From the NCBI GenBank assembly GCA_029555205.1, contig JAKPTB010000097.1, positions 62,001 to 126,000 of the forward strand: a stretch of DNA of 64,000 nt, given 5' to 3'. The DNA is from Bacillota bacterium. GTDB lineage: Bacteria > Bacillota > Desulfotomaculia > Desulfotomaculales > Pelotomaculaceae. The notes beneath the pieces are model-generated. The model ran no database searches, was not told the DNA's origin, and saw nothing but the letters and a program-made list of their open reading frames with translations. The translations under genes were made by a program, and so were the position numbers. This document shows positions 61,650 through 64,000 of the stretch, one piece after another. The first letter of the stretch is position 1. Every line of letters starts with the position of its first letter.

Positions 61650-63896
61650 ATGTTCCGACTACATATGAAAAGGGCTTCCGTTCTGGCTTTACTCTGTTTA
61701 TTTACCGCTGCCGTTCTGGCAGGGTGCGGCAAGTCTGAGAAGGTGATTGAGAAGCTGGATGACGCCAGGGAGTCAAAAATCGGTGTCATGACCGGCACTA
61801 CCGGTGAGCAGCTGGCCCTGGCCAGGTTCCCAGATGCGGACGTCAAAAGCTTTGATGATGTCATGGACGCCGTAGCCGCGCTGAAAGCGGGGCAGCTTGA
61901 CGCAGTAATCACGGCCTATTCCATCGCCTTAAATGTGTCGAAACACAATCCGGACTTGTGGTACCTGCCTGAACCGGTGGAGAAAGAGGACATGGCCGTC
62001 GGGGTGAGAAAAGGCAATGAAGAAATGCTTGCAGCGGTAAACAGGATTATTGCAGAGCTGCAAGACGAAGGCATATTGGAAGACATGAGAAGGCGCTGGT
62101 TCAAGCAGGACCTGTCCCCTTACGAGCAGGTCGACCTGCCCCTGCCCGCAAGCGGGGAAGTTTTGAAAGTCGGCGTGAGCGCTACCCGGGAGCCTTTTAG
62201 CTTTACTGATGAAAACGGAAGAATCACCGGCTTTGACGGCGAAGTGGCACGCAGGATCGCAGCAAAATTAGGCAGGCCGGTTGAGTTTTTGGACATGAAG
62301 TTTTCTGCGCTGATCCCGGCCCTGCAATCAGGCAAAATTGATTTGGCAATCAGCATGGCTCCCACCGAGGAACGTAAAAAATCGATCAATTTCAGCCAGC
62401 CGGTTTTTGCCAGCGCCCAGGTGATGCTGGTCAAAAAGGCCCCGGGGGCGAAGACGGGCAGCGGTGAAACGTTCTCCCTGGATGACCTTAACGGCAAGAG
62501 AGTAGCCGTGTATTTAGGAAGTATTCATGACACTTTTGTCACCAGCCGCTACCCGGGGGCAGATATTAAGCGCTTTGACAGCACGGCTGACATGATTTTA
62601 GCCCTGAAAAACAAAAAAGTCGACGTGGCCTTTTTTGCATTAACATCCGCGAAGGTTGCTCTCAAGGACAACCCGGAATTGACCATCCTTACGGAGGAGG
62701 CCTTAACGAATCCCATTGGTGTGGGGTTCAATAAAAACAATCCGGCGTTGCGGGAGAGGTTTAACAATTACTTAAAAACAGCCAGAGCGAACGGCACTTA
62801 CGATGAGATGTACCGGCGCTGGTTTGAAAATGATCCTGAAAAAGCGGAAATGCCTGAATTTGAAAATCCTGAGACCGGGGAAGAAATTGTTTTGGGGGTT
62901 GCGGTGGTGGAATTGCCTCATGTGGCCTATATGAACGGTAAGTATGTTGGTTTTGACATTGAAATGGTGCAACGTTTTGCCCTGCACGAGGGGATAAGGC
63001 TGAAAATCATGCCCATGGAGTTTTCCGCCCTGGTGGCAGCCCTTGCTTCCGGGAAAGTTGACATAATTGCCGACGCCATCACCATTACCGAAGAGAGGCA
63101 AAAGCAAATTGACTTTTCCGACCCGTACATGTATACCAAAACAGCGGTCATCGCCCTCAAGGGGTATGGTGCTGACGGCGGGGGTGTAGCCGGAGGGGAT
63201 GTTTCCTTTCTTCAAAAGGTTGGCGACAGCTTTTACAAAAACTTAATCCTGGAAAACCGCTACTTGCTGATCATAGACGGACTGAAAGTAACGGTGCTCA
63301 TCTCACTTCTCTCAACAGTTTTCGGCACCCTGCTCGGCGCCCTGATTTGCTTTATGCGCATGTCGCCGAACAAGGCGCTCCGGCAGCCTGCCAAAGTCTA
63401 TATCTCCATCCTGCGCGGCACTCCTGTGCTGGTTCTCCTGATGATCATATTCTATGTCGTGTTTGCTTCCGTGGACATTAACCCTATCCTCGTGGCGGTG
63501 CTCGCCTTCGGCATGAATTTTGGGGCTTATGTCTCCGAGATGTTCCGGACAGGGATCGAGAGTGTGGACAGGGGGCAAACCGAAGCCGGCATCGCCATGG
63601 GATTTACCAAAGCGAAAACTTTTCTCTACATTATCCTGCCCCAGGCTGTAAGGCAAATTTTGCCCGTCTATAAAGGTGAGTTCATCTCCCTGGTGAAAAT
63701 GACTTCCGTGGTGGGGTATATCGCCGTGCAGGATTTAACCAAGGCCGGCGACATTATCCGCAGCCGCACCTTTGACGCCTTTTTCCCGCTGGTTATGGTG
63801 GCGGTGCTGTACTTTTTCATAACGTGGCTGCTTTCCCTCTCCCTGGGTTATGTGGAGTGGGTCGCTGACCCGAAGGCAAGAAGAAAGCCGGTTTAA
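61650..63896 (+). CDS. Lipoprotein with tandem solute-binding domains fused to an ABC amino-acid permease
   Basis: A 748-residue fusion. A lipoprotein signal ends at C26 (TAAVLAGC). A partial SBP_bac_3 domain (residues about 40-150) and a complete one (about 165-395) precede a third, reduced copy (about 410-510). All three show the family ending of the type LPALxSGKxDxxxxxxxxTxxR and RWF tails (MRRRWFKQD, YRRWFENDP). The last 220 residues are a His/Glu/Gln-type permease (IDGLKVTVLISLLSTVFGTL, EAGIAMGFTKAKTFLYIILP). ATG 61650 has GAGGGTG upstream. It should import polar amino acids; the ATPase must be encoded elsewhere or downstream. Confidence 0.9.
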   Translation: MFRLHMKRASVLALLCLFTAAVLAGCGKSEKVIEKLDDARESKIGVMTGTTGEQLALARFPDADVKSFDDVMDAVAALKAGQLDAVITAYSIALNVSKHNPDLWYLPEPVEKEDMAVGVRKGNEEMLAAVNRIIAELQDEGILEDMRRRWFKQDLSPYEQVDLPLPASGEVLKVGVSATREPFSFTDENGRITGFDGEVARRIAAKLGRPVEFLDMKFSALIPALQSGKIDLAISMAPTEERKKSINFSQPVFASAQVMLVKKAPGAKTGSGETFSLDDLNGKRVAVYLGSIHDTFVTSRYPGADIKRFDSTADMILALKNKKVDVAFFALTSAKVALKDNPELTILTEEALTNPIGVGFNKNNPALRERFNNYLKTARANGTYDEMYRRWFENDPEKAEMPEFENPETGEEIVLGVAVVELPHVAYMNGKYVGFDIEMVQRFALHEGIRLKIMPMEFSALVAALASGKVDIIADAITITEERQKQIDFSDPYMYTKTAVIALKGYGADGGGVAGGDVSFLQKVGDSFYKNLILENRYLLIIDGLKVTVLISLLSTVFGTLLGALICFMRMSPNKALRQPAKVYISILRGTPVLVLLMIIFYVVFASVDINPILVAVLAFGMNFGAYVSEMFRTGIESVDRGQTEAGIAMGFTKAKTFLYIILPQAVRQILPVYKGEFISLVKMTSVVGYIAVQDLTKAGDIIRSRTFDAFFPLVMVAVLYFFITWLLSLSLGYVEWVADPKARRKPV

Positions 63897-63975
63897 TAGA
63901 GGGTTCTCAATTGAATGTGAAGGCAAAGGAGAGCTAAAAGAGCACACTGAAAAATGATGAAAGGCAGGGAAGATA

Positions 63976-64000
63976 ATGATTGGCGCGGTAATCTTGCTCA
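63976..64000 (+). CDS. Start of a further gene, cut by the window edge
   Basis: ATG 63976 with GGCAGGGAAG upstream opens a frame reading MIGAVILL before the edge. It lies 80 bases after the fused permease and could be its operon partner. Too short to identify; a hydrophobic start does not look like a typical ABC ATPase. Confidence 0.4.

Noticed and set aside
1-64000. CRISPR arrays, tRNA, rRNA or complete insertion sequences
   Set aside because: No regularly spaced repeats, no tRNA-like cloverleaf or rRNA signature, and no intact transposase or matched terminal repeats were found.

Overview
The window looks like a chromosomal segment of an anaerobic, spore-forming Firmicute of the Clostridia, most like the Peptococcaceae/Desulfotomaculum-Pelotomaculum group. 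The evidence is a GerW/DUF2953 sporulation pair, strong GGAGG-type ribosome-binding sites with many GTG and TTG starts, an Agr-type peptide quorum-sensing locus, ferredoxin-like aldo/keto reductase and radical-SAM enzymes, and no sign of an outer membrane apart from two RND pumps that have no TolC partner. The genus is inferred; no rRNA or tRNA gene is present to fix it.

Layout. 1-10.4 kb, mostly minus strand: the start of a hot-dog thioesterase, a TetR/adaptor/RND efflux operon with a well-formed promoter and operator, a GyrI-like protein, an AbrB-family membrane protein, asnS and an M24 peptidase. 10.7-16.7 kb, plus strand: DUF169 and GIY-YIG proteins, then a quorum-sensing cassette (receptor-like membrane protein, AgrB, a 40-residue AgrD that ordinary gene callers would miss, and a sporulation-type histidine kinase), a flavoprotein and a small membrane protein. 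17-25 kb: a vanadium bromoperoxidase-like enzyme, a P2A calcium ATPase, a DUF1538-DUF1538-PII operon, the deletion scar of a MacB-type ABC transporter, and a TDT-family transporter. 25.7-27.8 kb: ECF sigma, anti-sigma, DUF2953 and GerW. 28-33.6 kb: an orphan HisF, a radical SAM enzyme, a phytoene-desaturase-like oxidoreductase, SfsA and a fused MsrAB. 33.9-40.7 kb: a serine hydrolase, a three-gene GTPase / soluble ABC ATPase / DUF364 operon that looks like a metal or metallocofactor handling unit, an SLH-M13 metallopeptidase and a small protein. 40.8-47 kb: an MFS exporter and a SWIM/SNF2 pair. 48-50.8 kb: a RyR-domain gene broken by an amber codon, an iron-sulfur aldo/keto reductase and a SEC-C/YkgJ protein. 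51.4-55.6 kb: a second adaptor/RND pump. 56-64 kb: a secreted DUF3298/copper-amine-oxidase-N/Cache-like protein, a frameshifted STAS protein, a 5'-truncated NCS2 permease, a lipoprotein acetolactate decarboxylase, a decayed STAS gene, and a lipoprotein with tandem solute-binding domains fused to an ABC permease.

How it works together. Several units read as envelope and signalling functions: two efflux systems, an Agr peptide signal possibly feeding a phosphorelay-type kinase, an ECF sigma/anti-sigma pair beside spore genes, and the 56-64 kb group of extracytoplasmic sensors and transporters. That last region is unusually rich in lesions (frameshifts, truncation, interrupted frames), which suggests ongoing decay. 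The most promising under-described units are the AgrBD-kinase cassette, the GTPase/ABC/DUF364 operon and the DUF1538-PII operon. Functions are read from motifs and family memory without database searches.
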